Under the pieces are notes generated by a model. The model was not told the origin of the DNA, did not search any database, and saw only the letters and a program-made list of their open reading frames with translations. Source: Pseudomonas paralactis (GTDB lineage: Bacteria; Pseudomonadota; Gammaproteobacteria; Pseudomonadales; Pseudomonadaceae). Taken from it: DNA of 64,000 bases. Position 1 is the first letter of the stretch. The number at the start of each line of letters is the position of its first letter. The position numbers were made by a program, and so were the translations under genes. The stretch covers positions 124,001-188,000 of the forward strand of contig NZ_JYLN01000002.1 in NCBI RefSeq assembly GCF_001439735.1, given 5' to 3'. Shown here piece by piece: positions 18,781 to 28,222 of the stretch.

Positions 18781-19908
18781 ATGAATAAGGCTACTAAGCA
18801 GATTTCCAAACTGTTTGCCGCTATGGTCCTGGCTGGGGTTGCCGGCCATTCGTTCGCAGCCGACACCATCAAGATCGGCATCGCCGGTCCCAAGACCGGT
18901 CCGGTAACGCAATACGGCGACATGCAATTCATGGGTGCCAAGCAAGCCATCAAGGACATCAACGCCAAGGGCGGCGTCGATGGCAAAATGCTTGAAGCCA
19001 AGGAATACGATGACGCTTGCGATCCCAAACAAGCCGTTGCCGTTGCCAACAAAGTGGTCAACGACGGCGTCAAGTTCGTAGTCGGTCACCTCTGCTCCAG
19101 CTCCACTCAGCCTGCGTCGGATATCTATGAAGACGAAGGCGTCATCATGATTACCCCAGCCGCCACCAGCCCTGAAATCACCTCCCGTGGCTACAAGCTG
19201 ATCTTCCGCACCATTGGTCTGGACAGCGCACAAGGCCCGGCAGCCGGCAACTACATCGCCGACCACGTGAAACCGAAAATCGTTGCCGTCCTGCACGACA
19301 AGCAGCAATACGGTGAAGGTATCGCCAGCGCCGTGAAGAAGACCCTTGAAGAAAAAGGCACCAAGGTTGCCGTCTTCGAAGGCCTGAACGCCGGTGACAA
19401 AGACTTCTCCTCGATCATCCAGAAGCTCAAGCAAGCCAACGTCGACTTCGTCTACTACGGCGGCTACCACCCTGAGCTGGGCCTGATCCTGCGCCAAGCC
19501 AAGGAAAAAGGCCTGAACGCCAAGTTCATGGGCCCAGAGGGCGTGGGTAACGACTCCATCTCGCAAATCGCCCAGGGCGCTTCCGAAGGTCTGCTGGTGA
19601 CCCTGCCGAAATCCTTCGACACCGACCCTGCCAACAAAGCCATCGTTGAAGAGTTCGCCAAGAACAAACAGGACCCAACCGGTCCGTTCGTGTTCCCGGC
19701 GTACTCAGCGGTTGAAGTCATCGCCGGCGGTATCGCTGCCGCGAAGAGCGAAGACACCGCCAAAGTGGCCGAGGCCATCCACGCCGGTACCTTCAAGACC
19801 CCTACCGGCGATTTGAGCTTCGACGCCAAGGGCGACCTGAAGGACTTCAAGTTCGTGGTCTACGAATGGCACTTCGGTAAACCAAAAACCGAAGTTTCCC
19901 CTCAGTAA
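18781..19908 (+). CDS. braC: Branched-chain amino acid ABC transporter, periplasmic binding protein
   Basis: A 375-residue periplasmic binding protein of the LIVAT type that captures leucine, isoleucine, valine (and alanine/threonine in Pseudomonas) for the BraDEFG importer. Signal peptide residues 1-26 end at HSFAADTIKIG. The mature start TIKIGIAGPKTGPVTQYGDMQ and the VVGHLCSSSTQPASD segment are typical. A terminator after the stop and a 227-base gap before braD suggest that most transcripts end here, giving excess binding protein, as in other ABC operons. Confidence 0.96.
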   Translation: MNKATKQISKLFAAMVLAGVAGHSFAADTIKIGIAGPKTGPVTQYGDMQFMGAKQAIKDINAKGGVDGKMLEAKEYDDACDPKQAVAVANKVVNDGVKFVVGHLCSSSTQPASDIYEDEGVIMITPAATSPEITSRGYKLIFRTIGLDSAQGPAAGNYIADHVKPKIVAVLHDKQQYGEGIASAVKKTLEEKGTKVAVFEGLNAGDKDFSSIIQKLKQANVDFVYYGGYHPELGLILRQAKEKGLNAKFMGPEGVGNDSISQIAQGASEGLLVTLPKSFDTDPANKAIVEEFAKNKQDPTGPFVFPAYSAVEVIAGGIAAAKSEDTAKVAEAIHAGTFKTPTGDLSFDAKGDLKDFKFVVYEWHFGKPKTEVSPQ

Positions 19909-19929
19909 GCCAGGCGTTACTGGTCAACA

Positions 19930-19961
19930 AGCCCACTGTGCAAGCAGTGGGCTTTGTTTTA
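19930..19961 (+). terminator. Terminator/attenuator after braC
   Basis: Stem AGCCCACTG / CAGTGGGCT with loop TGCAAG and a T-rich tail. Partial read-through would set a braC excess over braDEFG. Confidence 0.85.
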
Positions 19962-20135
19962 CGAGGTTTATGGGCCATGTCACCCGCGATCCGGGCGCTG
20001 GCTCACCTGAAAATCTTAAAACCGTCACCAGCGGTTCGCTGGCAAACGCTTCGTGCAACCTGGTCACTGAACAGGGCACCGAGCCGGAAATGACTCCACC
20101 AGTGAAATGCGTATCGGGTTTTTAGGAGCGCTGTA

Positions 20136-21059
20136 ATGCCTGAGATCTATCATTTTTTCCAACAGCTGGTTAATGGCCTGACCATTGGCAGCACCTATGC
20201 CTTGATAGCCATTGGCTACACAATGGTTTACGGCATCATTGGAATGATCAACTTCGCCCATGGCGAGGTGTACATGATTGGTTCCTACGTGGCCTTCATC
20301 GCCCTTGCCGGGCTGGCCATGATGGGGATCCACTCCCTGCCGCTGTTGATGACCGCTGCGTTCCTGGCATCGATCATCGTGACCAGTGCCTATGGTTACA
20401 GTATCGAGCGGGTTGCCTACCGTCCCTTGCGTGGCAGCAACCGTTTGATCCCGCTGATTTCCGCGATCGGCATGTCGATTTTCCTGCAGAACACCGTACT
20501 GCTGTCTCAGGACTCCAAGGACAAGTCCATTCCCAACCTGATCCCGGGGAGCATCTCCTTCGGCCCAGGTGGCGCACAAGAAGTGCTGATTTCGTACATG
20601 CAGATTCTGGTTTTCGTGGTCACCCTGGTGGCCATGCTGGGCCTGACGCTGTTCATTTCCCGCTCCCGTCTGGGGCGCGCCTGCCGGGCCTGCGCCGAAG
20701 ACATCAAGATGGCCAACCTGCTGGGCATCAACACCAATAACATCATCGCCCTGACCTTCGTCATTGGTGCTGCGCTGGCGGCCGTGGCGGCCGTGTTGCT
20801 GAGCATGCAATACGGCGTGATCAACCCCAACGCCGGTTTCCTGGTGGGCCTCAAGGCCTTTACCGCAGCGGTATTGGGCGGCATCGGCAGTATTCCGGGC
20901 GCCATGCTCGGCGGGCTGGTGCTGGGTGTGGCCGAAGCCTTTGGCGCCGATATCTTCGGTGACCAGTACAAGGACGTCGTCGCGTTCGGCCTGTTGGTTC
21001 TGGTGTTGTTGTTCCGTCCGACCGGCATCCTGGGCCGTCCGGAGGTTGAGAAAGTATGA
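20136..21059 (+). CDS. braD: Branched-chain amino acid ABC transporter permease BraD
   Basis: A 307-residue LivH-type inner-membrane permease with about eight helices. The N-terminus [20 protein letters not shown] and the segment [23 protein letters not shown] are characteristic. AGGAG lies nine bases before the ATG. It overlaps braE by four bases. The leader 19962-20135 carries a small hairpin (CCAGCGGTTCGCTGG) but no gene. Confidence 0.96.
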   Translation: MPEIYHFFQQLVNGLTIGSTYALIAIGYTMVYGIIGMINFAHGEVYMIGSYVAFIALAGLAMMGIHSLPLLMTAAFLASIIVTSAYGYSIERVAYRPLRGSNRLIPLISAIGMSIFLQNTVLLSQDSKDKSIPNLIPGSISFGPGGAQEVLISYMQILVFVVTLVAMLGLTLFISRSRLGRACRACAEDIKMANLLGINTNNIIALTFVIGAALAAVAAVLLSMQYGVINPNAGFLVGLKAFTAAVLGGIGSIPGAMLGGLVLGVAEAFGADIFGDQYKDVVAFGLLVLVLLFRPTGILGRPEVEKV

Positions 21060-22309
21060 GCAGATATCTTAAATCGGCGTTTTTCAGCGCCTTGCTGGTG
21101 TGGGCCGTGGCCTTCCCGGTACTCGGCCTCAAGCTGAGCATTGTCGGCATCAATCTGGAAGTGCATGGCACTGGACCGCTCACGCTGAGCGTGATTGCCG
21201 TGTGCTCGGTGCTGATGTTTTTGCGGGTGCTGTTGACCCACCAGCTGGGTGCGTTGTTCAAGCGCAGTCGTGGTCCGTTGGTTCCGCCCAAGGTAAGCGA
21301 ATTCCTGACTCTTCCGCGCACGCAGCGCTACATCATCATCGCCCTAGTCGCCGCCGCCCTCGTATGGCCGTTTTTTGGCTCCCGAGGCGCGGTGGATATC
21401 GGCATCTTGATCCTGATTTATGTGATGCTTGGCTTGGGGTTGAACATCGTAGTAGGGCTTGCGGGTTTGCTCGACCTGGGTTACGTAGGTTTTTACGCTG
21501 TTGGTGCTTACACCTATGCACTGCTATCGCACTACCTCGGCTGGGGCTTCTGGATCTGCCTCCCAATCGCGGGAATGATGGCCGCAACCTTCGGTTTCCT
21601 CCTGGGTTTTCCCGTGTTGCGCCTGCGCGGCGACTACCTGGCAATCGTAACGCTGGGCTTCGGTGAAATAATTCGTCTATTTCTTCGCAACCTGACAGAC
21701 CTCACCGGAGGTCCAAACGGCATAAGCAACATTCCCAAGCCAACGTTTTTCGGTCTTCCACTCGATAAAACCGCGCCTGATGGCGGGCAGACGTTCCATG
21801 AGTACTTCGGGTTGGTTTACAGCGGATCTGACAAGATAGTTTTTCTCTATCTGATTGCGCTGTTGCTGGTGCTGGCGACGTTGTTCGTGATCAATCGCTT
21901 GCTGCGCATGCCGATCGGTCGAGCCTGGGAAGCACTTCGTGAAGATGAAATCGCCTGTCGGGCGTTGGGTATGAACCCGACAGTCATCAAACTCTCGGCA
22001 TTCACCCTCGGGGCGACCTTTGCCGGTTTTGCCGGCAGCTTCTTCGCTGCACGTCAGGGACTGGTTACACCAGAGTCGTTTACCTTCCTTGAGTCGGCGA
22101 TCATTCTGGCAATTGTCGTGTTGGGCGGGATGGGTTCACAACTGGGCGTCATTCTGGCAGCCGTGGTAATGACACTACTCCCCGAACTGATGCGCGACTT
22201 TAGTGAGTACCGCATGTTGATGTTCGGCGCCCTCATGGTGCTGATGATGATCTGGCGCCCTCAAGGCCTGCTGCCCATGCAACGTCCACACATGGAGCTG
22301 CGCAAATGA
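21056..22309 (+). CDS. braE: Branched-chain amino acid ABC transporter permease BraE
   Basis: A 417-residue LivM-type permease. Compared with shorter LivM proteins it has an N-terminal extension with two or three helices (about residues 1-100, including [18 protein letters not shown]), as is usual in Pseudomonas BraE. The core [20 protein letters not shown] and the EAA-like segment [19 protein letters not shown] contact the ATPases. It overlaps braD and braF by four bases each. Confidence 0.96.
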   Translation: MSRYLKSAFFSALLVWAVAFPVLGLKLSIVGINLEVHGTGPLTLSVIAVCSVLMFLRVLLTHQLGALFKRSRGPLVPPKVSEFLTLPRTQRYIIIALVAAALVWPFFGSRGAVDIGILILIYVMLGLGLNIVVGLAGLLDLGYVGFYAVGAYTYALLSHYLGWGFWICLPIAGMMAATFGFLLGFPVLRLRGDYLAIVTLGFGEIIRLFLRNLTDLTGGPNGISNIPKPTFFGLPLDKTAPDGGQTFHEYFGLVYSGSDKIVFLYLIALLLVLATLFVINRLLRMPIGRAWEALREDEIACRALGMNPTVIKLSAFTLGATFAGFAGSFFAARQGLVTPESFTFLESAIILAIVVLGGMGSQLGVILAAVVMTLLPELMRDFSEYRMLMFGALMVLMMIWRPQGLLPMQRPHMELRK

Positions 22310-23073
22310 GCCGCGAGATCCTGAAAGTCGAAAACCTGAGCATGCGCTTCGGTGGTTTGCTGGCGGTCAATGGCGTGGCCCTGTCCGTCAAAGAGAAACA
22401 AGTGGTAGCGCTGATCGGCCCCAACGGCGCCGGCAAGACCACGGTGTTCAACTGCCTCACCGGCTTCTACAAGCCGAGCGGCGGCAGCATCCTGCTGGAC
22501 GGCCAGCCGATCCAGGGCCTGGCCGGTCACGAGATCGCTCGCAAGGGCGTGGTGCGTACCTTCCAGAACGTGCGGTTGTTCAAGGACATGACGGCGGTCG
22601 AGAACCTGCTGATCGCCCAGCACCGTCACTTGAACACCAACTTCTTTGCGGGCCTGTTCAAGACCCCGGCGTTCCGCAAGAGCGAGCGCGAGGCCATGGA
22701 GTACGCGGCGTACTGGCTGGACAAGGTCAACCTGACCGAGTTTGCCAACCGCCCGGCAGGCACCCTCGCCTACGGCCAGCAGCGTCGCCTGGAAATCGCC
22801 CGTTGCATGATGACCCGCCCGCGGATTCTGATGCTCGACGAACCCGCCGCCGGCCTGAACCCCAAGGAAACCGAAGACCTCAAGGCGCTGATCAGCGTGC
22901 TGCGCGAGGAAAACAACGCCACGGTGCTGTTGATCGAACACGACATGAAACTGGTCATGAGCATTTCCGACCATATCGTGGTGATCAACCAGGGCACGCC
23001 GCTGGCCGACGGGACGCCGGAGCAGATCCGCGACAATCCTGAAGTGATCAAAGCCTACTTGGGGGAAGCGTAA
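22306..23073 (+). CDS. braF: Branched-chain amino acid ABC transporter ATPase BraF
   Basis: A 255-residue LivG-type ATPase. Walker [10 protein letters not shown], signature region [15 protein letters not shown] (a Y-for-S variant common in LivG) and Walker [13 protein letters not shown] are present. It pairs with BraG to power import. The start overlaps the braE stop; braG follows after one base. Confidence 0.97.
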   Translation: MSREILKVENLSMRFGGLLAVNGVALSVKEKQVVALIGPNGAGKTTVFNCLTGFYKPSGGSILLDGQPIQGLAGHEIARKGVVRTFQNVRLFKDMTAVENLLIAQHRHLNTNFFAGLFKTPAFRKSEREAMEYAAYWLDKVNLTEFANRPAGTLAYGQQRRLEIARCMMTRPRILMLDEPAAGLNPKETEDLKALISVLREENNATVLLIEHDMKLVMSISDHIVVINQGTPLADGTPEQIRDNPEVIKAYLGEA

Positions 23074-23074
23074 A

Positions 23075-23776
23075 ATGCTGCAGTTCGAAAACGTTTCCAC
23101 GTTCTACGGCAAGATCCAGGCCCTGCACGACGTCAATGTCGAAGTGCGCCAGGGTGAGATCGTCACCCTGATCGGCGCCAACGGTGCCGGCAAATCGACC
23201 TTGCTGATGACCCTGTGCGGTTCGCCGCAAGCCTATAGCGGCAGCATCCGCTATATGGGTGAAGAACTGGTGGGCAAGCACTCCGCCGAGATCATGCGCA
23301 AGAGCATTGCCGTGGTACCGGAAGGCCGCCGCGTGTTCTCGCGCCTGACCGTGGAAGAGAACCTGGCCATGGGCGGGTTCTTTACCGACAAGGGCGACTA
23401 CCAGGAGCAGATGGACAAGGTGCTGCACCTGTTCCCCCGCCTCAAGGAACGCTTCAGCCAGCGCGGCGGCACCATGTCGGGCGGCGAGCAGCAAATGCTC
23501 GCCATCGGCCGGGCGCTGATGAGCAAGCCCAAGCTGTTGCTGCTGGACGAGCCCTCCCTGGGCCTGGCACCGATCATCATCCAGCAGATCTTCGACATCA
23601 TCGAACAGCTGCGCAAGGACGGGGTAACGGTGTTTTTGGTGGAGCAGAACGCCAACCAGGCGCTGAAAATCGCCGACCGCGCCTATGTGTTGGAAAACGG
23701 CCGGGTGGTGATGCAGGGCACGGGGGAGCAATTGCTGACCGATCCCAAAGTGCGCGAGGCGTACCTCGGCGGCTAA
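23075..23776 (+). CDS. braG: Branched-chain amino acid ABC transporter ATPase BraG
   Basis: A 233-residue LivF-type ATPase with Walker A GANGAGKST, signature MSGGEQQMLAIGRALM and Walker B LLLLDEPSLGLAP. Last gene of the operon; a REPIN begins 27 bases after its stop, probably shielding the mRNA 3' end. Confidence 0.97.
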   Translation: MLQFENVSTFYGKIQALHDVNVEVRQGEIVTLIGANGAGKSTLLMTLCGSPQAYSGSIRYMGEELVGKHSAEIMRKSIAVVPEGRRVFSRLTVEENLAMGGFFTDKGDYQEQMDKVLHLFPRLKERFSQRGGTMSGGEQQMLAIGRALMSKPKLLLLDEPSLGLAPIIIQQIFDIIEQLRKDGVTVFLVEQNANQALKIADRAYVLENGRVVMQGTGEQLLTDPKVREAYLGG

Positions 23777-23802
23777 CCCAGTTCAAGGCAGCAACCGGCT
23801 CT

Positions 23803-23899
23803 AAAATGTGGGAGGGGGCTTGCCCCCGATAGCGGGGTATCAGTCATATGTCTTGTGGCTGACACACTGTCATCGGGGGCAAGCCCCCTCCCACATTTT
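23803..23899. repeat. REPIN (GGGGGCTTGC type) after braG
   Basis: AATGTGGGAGGGGGCTTGCC and its inverse about 95 bases apart, with a short internal repeat around GACACACTGTC. Fills most of the 241-base gap to the bufferin-type operon. Confidence 0.9.
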
Positions 23900-23935
23900 G
23901 CTTGGCGTAACTTTGGAGTTTTTTTCTACTGATCT

Positions 23936-23970
23936 TGTAACGAACTCTATCCCCCTCTCTCTAGTGGTGC
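23936..23970 (+). promoter_or_regulatory. Candidate ECF-type promoter of the bufferin-like operon
   Basis: TGTAACGA at 23936 resembles the AAC-containing -35 of ECF sigma promoters, followed at about 18 bases by a CTAG-containing segment. Related operons are known to be ECF-controlled. No ECF gene is in the window, so this is tentative. Confidence 0.3.
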
Positions 23971-24017
23971 ATGCAGGCAATCAAGCCTGCGCATTCAACC
24001 ACTGCTGGAGACACACC

Positions 24018-24314
24018 ATGACCACCAAACTGTCCGCCGCCACCCTCGTCCTCGCCCTGGGTTCGGCCCTGAGCCTGTCCGCCCTGAGCACCACTGCCCA
24101 CGCAGCCGACGACATGCAGAAATGCTTCGGCGTGGCTGAAGCCGGCAAGAACGATTGCGCCGCAGGTGCCGGCACCTCTTGCGCCGGCACGTCCAAAACC
24201 AAGGACCAGGCCAATGCCTGGAAGCTGGTCCCCGCCGGTACCTGCACCAAGACCCCAAGCAGCACCTCACCGACCGGCTTCGGCCAGGAAACCGAATTCA
24301 CTGCCAAATCCTGA
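24018..24314 (+). CDS. bufA1: BufA1-type (DUF2282) bufferin precursor peptide
   Basis: A 98-residue secreted precursor. Signal peptide residues 1-29 (cleavage after TTAHA), then a mature region with four cysteines at 36, 47, 55 and 76 in [20 protein letters not shown] and VPAGTC. This is the DUF2282 pattern of bufferins, periplasmic RiPP metallophores in which a DUF692 enzyme converts cysteines to thiooxazole-type heterocycles that chelate copper. It is also GigA of the gold-induced gig genes. CTGGAG precedes the ATG. The modifying enzyme, its partner and a DoxX protein follow in one operon. Metal specificity is inferred from the family. Confidence 0.88.
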   Translation: MTTKLSAATLVLALGSALSLSALSTTAHAADDMQKCFGVAEAGKNDCAAGAGTSCAGTSKTKDQANAWKLVPAGTCTKTPSSTSPTGFGQETEFTAKS

Positions 24315-24337
24315 AACCTCGTGCAGCCTGAGTACTG

Positions 24338-25216
24338 ATGATGACGCCTACATCCCCTCACACGGTCTCACCGGCTCAGGCGCCCGGCCTGCCCTTGCGG
24401 GCCGGGCTGGGGTTGAAAACCGAGCACTTCACCCAAGTGCTTGAGACCGGCCCCGATATTGGTTTTTTCGAAGTACACGCCGAAAACTACATGGTGGCCG
24501 GCGGCCCGTTTCATCACTACCTGGGACTGATCCGCGAGCAGTACCCGCTGTCGTTGCACGGCGTGGGCCTGTCCATCGGCGGCGAAGGTGCCCTGGACCG
24601 CGACCACCTGACACGCTTGGCCACGTTGATCGAGCGCTATCAACCCCAGTCTTTTTCCGAACACCTGGCCTGGTCCAGCCACGGCCCGGTGTTTCTCAAC
24701 GACCTGCTGCCACTGGCTTACGACGCCACCACCCTGAGCCGGGTGTGCGACCACGTTGACCAGGTGCAAAGCACGCTCAAGCGGCCGATGCTGCTGGAGA
24801 ATCCCTCGACCTACCTGCAGTTCGAGCGCTCAACCCTGGACGAAACCGACTTTATCAGCGAGGTCATCGGCCGGACCGGTTGTGGCCTGCTGCTCGACGT
24901 CAACAACGTCTACGTTTCCTGTATCAATCACCAGCGCGACCCATTGGCCTATATCGACGCCCTGCCCTTGCACGCAGTGGGCGAGATTCATCTGGCAGGC
25001 TTTGCCGAAGACACCGACAGCCTGGGCGACCGCCTGCTGATCGATGACCACGGCGCGCCTATCGATAACGCCGTGTGGCAACTGTACGAGCACGTGCTGG
25101 CGCGGACCGGGCCGGTAGCCACGTTGATCGAGCGGGATAACCAAGTGCCGGCGTTCAGCGTATTGCAGGCCGAAGCGCGGCAGGCCCAATGGTATTTGTC
25201 GCAGGTGACGCGATGA
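24338..25216 (+). CDS. bufB1: DUF692 multinuclear non-heme iron oxidase (BufB/GigB type)
   Basis: A 292-residue enzyme of the MNIO (DUF692) family, TIM-barrel proteins with two or three iron ions that oxidise cysteine in RiPP precursors. Visible metal-site segments: [48 protein letters not shown] and GEIHLAGF. The start could be 24338 or the adjacent ATG at 24341; residues 1-15 are probably disordered. It lies 23 bases after the precursor gene and overlaps the DUF2063 gene, so its likely substrate is the DUF2282 peptide. Confidence 0.9.
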   Translation: MMTPTSPHTVSPAQAPGLPLRAGLGLKTEHFTQVLETGPDIGFFEVHAENYMVAGGPFHHYLGLIREQYPLSLHGVGLSIGGEGALDRDHLTRLATLIERYQPQSFSEHLAWSSHGPVFLNDLLPLAYDATTLSRVCDHVDQVQSTLKRPMLLENPSTYLQFERSTLDETDFISEVIGRTGCGLLLDVNNVYVSCINHQRDPLAYIDALPLHAVGEIHLAGFAEDTDSLGDRLLIDDHGAPIDNAVWQLYEHVLARTGPVATLIERDNQVPAFSVLQAEARQAQWYLSQVTR

Positions 25217-25989
25217 GCCTTCAACAGGCCTTCGCCCACGCGTTGCTGACGCCGGGCGCGACCTGCCCGCAGGGCATGTTCAGCAGCAACGGGGCCGACC
25301 CGGCGAGTCGCTTCGCGGTGTATCGCAATAACGTCCACAGCGCGTTGATCAATGCGCTCGTCGCTGCCTATCCGGTGACGCGGCAACTGGTTGGCGATGA
25401 GTTTTTCCACGCCATGGTCGGCCTGTACGTCCAGGCTCACCCGCCCACCAACCCGTTGATCAGCGAATACGGCAGCACATTGGCTGAGTTTATCCAGCGG
25501 TTCGAACCGGCCTCAAGCGTGCCTTACCTGGCAGATATCGCTCGGCTGGAGCGCCTGCGGGTACGGGCCTATCACGCAGCGGATCACCCGACGCTTGATC
25601 AACACAGCGTTCTTCAACAACTGCAAAGCGCCGAGGAACTGGGACAACTGCGTGTGCGGCTTCATCCCTCGCTTGCAACCGTGGAATCTCCCTACGCGAT
25701 CGTATCGATTTGGGCCGCGCACCAGACCGACGGGGTGATCGCCACCTTAAACCCCTGGTACGCCCAAGGCGCGCTGGTCCTGCGCCACGGGTTGGCGGTC
25801 AAGGTGTTCGCCATCGACAGCGGATCGGTGACGTTTATCAACCGCCTCAATCAAGGCGCGGGACTGGAAATGGCCCTCGCTGACGCCCTTCAAGCCTCGG
25901 CCGAATTCGACTTGCACCAGTGTCTGACGCTGCTGATCAGCCACGACGCCATGACTCATTTGCATCTGCCACCAAAGGTATCGCCATGA
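25213..25989 (+). CDS. bufC1: DUF2063 protein, putative BufC partner of the MNIO
   Basis: A 258-residue protein starting [20 protein letters not shown]. The N-terminal DUF2063 domain (about residues 1-95) has [29 protein letters not shown], typical of BufC/HvfC; it is annotated as 'putative DNA-binding' in databases, but in RiPP operons it binds the precursor and delivers it to the MNIO. Start at 25213 overlaps the DUF692 stop (ATGA) and the end overlaps the DoxX start (ATGA), indicating tight coupling. Confidence 0.87.
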   Translation: MSLQQAFAHALLTPGATCPQGMFSSNGADPASRFAVYRNNVHSALINALVAAYPVTRQLVGDEFFHAMVGLYVQAHPPTNPLISEYGSTLAEFIQRFEPASSVPYLADIARLERLRVRAYHAADHPTLDQHSVLQQLQSAEELGQLRVRLHPSLATVESPYAIVSIWAAHQTDGVIATLNPWYAQGALVLRHGLAVKVFAIDSGSVTFINRLNQGAGLEMALADALQASAEFDLHQCLTLLISHDAMTHLHLPPKVSP

Positions 25990-26471
25990 ACACTTCAGCT
26001 CCATGTCTGGTAAAGCGCACCGTCGCACTGTTTGAAAAAATCCCCTACAGCCTGATCGCCTTTATTGCGCGCTTCTCCATTGCCGCGGTGTTCTGGAAAT
26101 CCGGGCAGACCAAGGTCGAAGGCTTTGCCGTAGATCTCATCAGCGGCACATTCCAGATCGGTGAACCCAAGCTCGCCGCCTCGACACTCTGGTTGTTTCG
26201 CAGCGAATATCAGCTGCCCCTGGTGTCGCCGGAGGTGGCCGCGTACCTGGCAACCTTTGCCGAGCACTTTTTCCCGGTATTGATCCTGCTGGGGTTCGCC
26301 ACACGCTTCTCGGCCCTGGCCTTGATCGGCATGACCTTGACCATTCAGCTGTTCGTCTACCCGGACGCCTACCCCACCCACGGCACCTGGCTCGCGCTGT
26401 TGTTGCTGTTGCTCGCCAGGGGGCCAGGCTGCCTGTCCATCGACCACTTGATTGCCCGTCGTTTTCGTTAA
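25986..26471 (+). CDS. DoxX-family membrane protein of the bufferin-type operon
   Basis: A 161-residue inner-membrane protein with about four helices; IAFIARFSIAAVFWKSGQTKVEGF and AEHFFPVLILLGFATRFSALAL are typical of DoxX. DoxX proteins are regular members of DUF2282-DUF692-DUF2063 operons (GigT in gig operons) and may give a redox or quinone link. Overlaps bufC by four bases; its stop overlaps the convergent LysR gene. Confidence 0.85.
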   Translation: MNTSAPCLVKRTVALFEKIPYSLIAFIARFSIAAVFWKSGQTKVEGFAVDLISGTFQIGEPKLAASTLWLFRSEYQLPLVSPEVAAYLATFAEHFFPVLILLGFATRFSALALIGMTLTIQLFVYPDAYPTHGTWLALLLLLLARGPGCLSIDHLIARRFR

Positions 26472-27376
26472 AGCCGATCCAGCGCCTCGCCGCTGCGCCT
26501 GAACCAATCCACCAGGTAATCGGCCAACACCTGGGTGCGTCTCGGCAGGCCGCCCTGGTAAGGGTGAACCAGGTACATCGGCATTCGGCGAGTCTGATAG
26601 TCGCGCAGGATCCAGCGCAATCGCCCCTCGGCCAACTCCGTGGGCAACACGTAGGACGGCAGGCGGGCGATTCCGGCCCCCACCAGGGCGGCTTTTTTCA
26701 GCAGGTTGTAATGGTTGGAGGCAAACGTGCCGCTCACCCGTACGCGCAGTAATTCGTGTTGCTGGTGATACAACCACTCCTCACGACCGCTGTAGTGACT
26801 GTTGAGCAAACAGCTGTGTGTCGACAGGTCCGCCGGGGTCAGCGGTTCGCCATGCTGCTCCAGGTAGGCCGGGCTGGCGCAGGTCACCTCGTGCCAGGCC
26901 AGCAAAGGCTTGGCGACCAGGCGTTCATTTTCGATAGCACCCGCGCGTACGCCCAGGTCAAAGCCATCGCGCGCCAAGTCCCGGTAGCTGTTGTTAAGCT
27001 CCAGTTCGATCTGCACCTGCGGATATTGCCGGGAGAACTCCAGCAACAAGCCATCGAAGAAAGTTTCGCCCAGCGACACCGGAACAGTCATACGCACAGG
27101 GCCGGCCAAATCATCCTTGAGCCGCGCCAATGCCTGGCGCGCGCGTTCCACTTGTACCACCAACGCTTGTGCCTGGGGCAGCAATGCCGCGCCGGCGGCG
27201 GTGAGGCTGAGCTTGCGCGTGGTGCGGTGCAACAGCACCACGGCGAACTGCGCTTCCAACTGGCTGATGCGCTTGGACAACTGCCCTTTGCTGCAGCCCA
27301 ACTGCTCGGCCGCCACGGTGAAACTGCCCGCTTCGATCAGCACGGCAAAGGCTGCCAGGTCATCCATTTCGCTCAT
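26468..27376 (-). CDS. LysR-type transcriptional regulator
   Basis: A 302-residue LTTR starting MSEMDDLAAFAVLIEAGSFT. The helix-turn-helix FTVAAEQLGCSKGQLSKRISQLEA covers about residues 18-45; the effector domain belongs to the large CrgA/DsdC-like group often found beside oxidoreductases. The frame is open 27 codons further upstream, but ATG 27376 is the usual family start. It is divergent from the SDR gene at 27589, its probable target, and convergent with the DoxX gene. Confidence 0.87.
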   Translation of the reverse strand: MSEMDDLAAFAVLIEAGSFTVAAEQLGCSKGQLSKRISQLEAQFAVVLLHRTTRKLSLTAAGAALLPQAQALVVQVERARQALARLKDDLAGPVRMTVPVSLGETFFDGLLLEFSRQYPQVQIELELNNSYRDLARDGFDLGVRAGAIENERLVAKPLLAWHEVTCASPAYLEQHGEPLTPADLSTHSCLLNSHYSGREEWLYHQQHELLRVRVSGTFASNHYNLLKKAALVGAGIARLPSYVLPTELAEGRLRWILRDYQTRRMPMYLVHPYQGGLPRRTQVLADYLVDWFRRSGEALDRL

Positions 27377-27461
27377 CGATTGTTTCCATTTGAAAACCAA
27401 AGGTTGCCTATTAGTGCGTTTATTCGACTGAAAAGCCACATTAAACTGAACCCTCAATCAC

Positions 27462-27561
27462 CGTAGGAGCGAGCTTGTTCGCGAAGATCGTCAACGATTA
27501 CTCGGTAAGCCTGGCTAAACGGCGGCGCTGCTGAGCTTTTCGCGAGCACGCTCGCTCCTAC
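27462..27561. repeat. REPIN (GTAGGAGCGAGC type) in a LysR/SDR divergent promoter region
   Basis: GTAGGAGCGAGCTTGTTCGC and inverse GCGAGCACGCTCGCTCCTAC separated by a spacer with ATCGTCAACGATTA. It occupies half of the 212-base space between the two divergent genes, leaving little room for their promoters. Confidence 0.88.
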
Positions 27562-27588
27562 CTTCAATTAGCCCAGAGGAACAGCGCG

Positions 27589-28188
27589 ATGAAAATCCTA
27601 TTGATCGGTGCCAGCGGCACCATAGGTTCAGCGATCAAGACAGAACTGGCGCAACGCCATGAAGTGATCAGCATCGGCCGTACCAGCGGCGACTTCCAGG
27701 TGGACATCAGTGATAGTGCCTCGATACGCAGGCTGTTCGAGCAGACCGGCAAGTTCGACGCCCTGATCTGCGCGGCAGGCAGTGTGAACTTCGTGGCACT
27801 GGGCGAGATGAGCGACGGCGATTTCGAACTGGGCCTGCGTGACAAACTGATGGGCCAGGTCAACCTGCTGCTGATCGGCCGCGAATACGCCAATGACGCT
27901 GCCTCGTTTACGTTCACCAGCGGCATTCTCAACCGCGACCCGATCCGTACCGGTGCCTCGGCCGCACTGGTCAACGGCGCACTGGATGCCTTCGTCAAAG
28001 CCGCGGCGATCGAGTTGCCGCGGGGCCTGCGTATCAACTCGGTGAGCCCGACAGTGCTGCTGGAAGCCATGGGCAGCTATGCCCCGTACTTCCGCGGGTA
28101 CAAACCGGTACCCGCTGCGGAGGTGGCATTGGCCTACGCGAAAAGTGTCGAGGGCTTGCAGACAGGCCAGACCTTTATCGTAGGCTGA
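27589..28188 (+). CDS. Divergent short-chain dehydrogenase
   Basis: A 199-residue Rossmann-fold protein with the nucleotide motif LIGASGTIGSAI at the start and INSVSPTVL near the end. The classical catalytic YxxxK is not visible: at its place is SAALVNGALDAF (A-x-x-x-N). Proteins of this subfamily share that change, so it may be an atypical reductase or have lost classical catalysis. Start ATG 27589 follows AGAGGA. Divergent from a LysR regulator, a common control arrangement. Confidence 0.82.
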   Translation: MKILLIGASGTIGSAIKTELAQRHEVISIGRTSGDFQVDISDSASIRRLFEQTGKFDALICAAGSVNFVALGEMSDGDFELGLRDKLMGQVNLLLIGREYANDAASFTFTSGILNRDPIRTGASAALVNGALDAFVKAAAIELPRGLRINSVSPTVLLEAMGSYAPYFRGYKPVPAAEVALAYAKSVEGLQTGQTFIVG

Positions 28189-28222
28189 TATGCCTCATAG
28201 GGATTCTCGGTACCTGCCGCCT

